NCBI GenBank assembly: GCA_018267435.1
Contig: JAFDYM010000093.1
Span: 1-14,598, forward strand
DNA from: Bacteroidota bacterium
GTDB taxonomy: Bacteria > Bacteroidota > Bacteroidia > Chitinophagales > LD1
Direction of reading: 5' to 3'
DNA: 14,598 nucleotides
Shown here: piece after piece, positions 14,519 to 14,598 of the stretch
How the letters are laid out: each line of letters begins with the position of its first letter
Position numbering within the stretch: the stretch's first letter is position 1
Program-made: the position numbers and the translations under genes
The notes under the pieces: generated by a model
What the model was told of the DNA's origin: nothing
Database searches by the model: none
What the model saw: the letters and a program-made list of their open reading frames with translations, nothing else

Positions 14519-14547
14519 CAAAAAAAGAGCCACAATCTTGCGGCTCT
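14519..14547 (-). terminator. Intrinsic terminator reading leftward, for a gene beyond the right edge
   Basis: On the minus strand AGAGCC-(10 nt)-GGCTCT is followed by TTTTTTTG. This is the polarity expected for the end of a minus-strand gene entering from the right. The bases between this and the aldolase terminator (14449-14518) hold nothing recognisable beyond a GC-rich GCGCGTACGC palindromic patch. Confidence 0.65.
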
Positions 14548-14569
14548 ACCTTGCTATCTTCAATCAATC

Positions 14570-14598
14570 CTACCCTTTCACCAAGGTTATCTCAGCTA
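14570..14598 (-). CDS. Possible C-terminal tail of a minus-strand gene, 3' end only
   Basis: One minus-strand frame is open from the right edge and ends at TAG (14570-14572), giving the tail AEITLVKG. It is followed 22 nt later by a leftward intrinsic terminator, which is why this frame is preferred over the other two. Eight residues are far too few to name a product. Confidence 0.35.

Noticed and set aside
14469..14598. Plus-strand frame open from ATG at 14469 to the window edge (begins MNAQGARTQEQ).
   Set aside because: It reads through a leftward intrinsic terminator and a GC-rich patch, resembles no family I know, and the opposite strand gives a coherent terminator plus gene tail. It could only be settled with sequence beyond the edge.

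Overview
The window looks like a chromosomal segment from a Bacteroidota bacterium; the order is not certain, and Chitinophagales or Sphingobacteriales-like lineages are only a guess. Three things support this. Lipid A biosynthesis (lpxB) lies directly behind surE. Exact TAnnTTTG promoter -7 boxes precede at least two transcription units. Most starts lack a Shine-Dalgarno sequence, and several genes carry N-terminal secretion or lipoprotein signals. Almost everything is on the minus strand; only the truncated gene at the left edge and the aldolase at the right read on the plus strand. No mobile element, tRNA, rRNA or CRISPR array was seen, and no intergenic gap exceeds 300 bases.

Left part (1-6022). 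A plus-strand helical-repeat (TPR-like) protein, cut by the window edge, converges through a shared hairpin on a secreted thrombospondin-type-3-repeat protein. Next, reading leftward, come surE, a small membrane protein and lpxB, with the last two joined by a GTGA start/stop overlap. Upstream of surE is a YbfF-like alpha/beta hydrolase. It is followed by an intergenic stretch holding short dispersed-type repeats, and then a second, secreted alpha/beta hydrolase that has lost its nucleophilic serine.

Centre (5186-9975). This is the most interesting region: a tightly packed minus-strand operon that looks devoted to reactive sulfur. Its order is an ArsR-family repressor with a candidate dithiol sensor, a TPMT-family methyltransferase, a CstB-like persulfide dioxygenase with two rhodanese domains, a small Cys-rich YgaP-like membrane protein, thioredoxin, a lipoprotein fusing rhodanese to thioredoxin, acylphosphatase, and possibly the secreted hydrolase. 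Gaps through acylphosphatase are 0 to 14 nt. The promoter has an exact TAnnTTTG box directly abutting a TGAACA-2-TATTCA palindrome, which is the SmtB/ArsR operator core. The proposed logic is that persulfide or sulfide oxidises the repressor, that persulfide is oxidised or passed through rhodanese and thioredoxin chemistry on both sides of the inner membrane, and that the methyltransferase caps sulfide, thiols or thiocyanate.

Right part (10014-14598). A strong terminator separates the sulfur operon from a three-gene glycosylation cluster: a DPM1-like GT2 enzyme, a DUF2304 membrane protein and a TMTC-like GT-C membrane protein with C-terminal TPRs. This looks like a polyprenol-phosphate-sugar synthase paired with its user. 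Divergently, an archaeal-type (FbaB/DhnA) class I fructose-bisphosphate aldolase is read from its own TAnnTTTG promoter and ends at a clear intrinsic terminator. A second terminator, reading leftward, and a short open tail at the right edge suggest the 3' end of another minus-strand gene outside the window.
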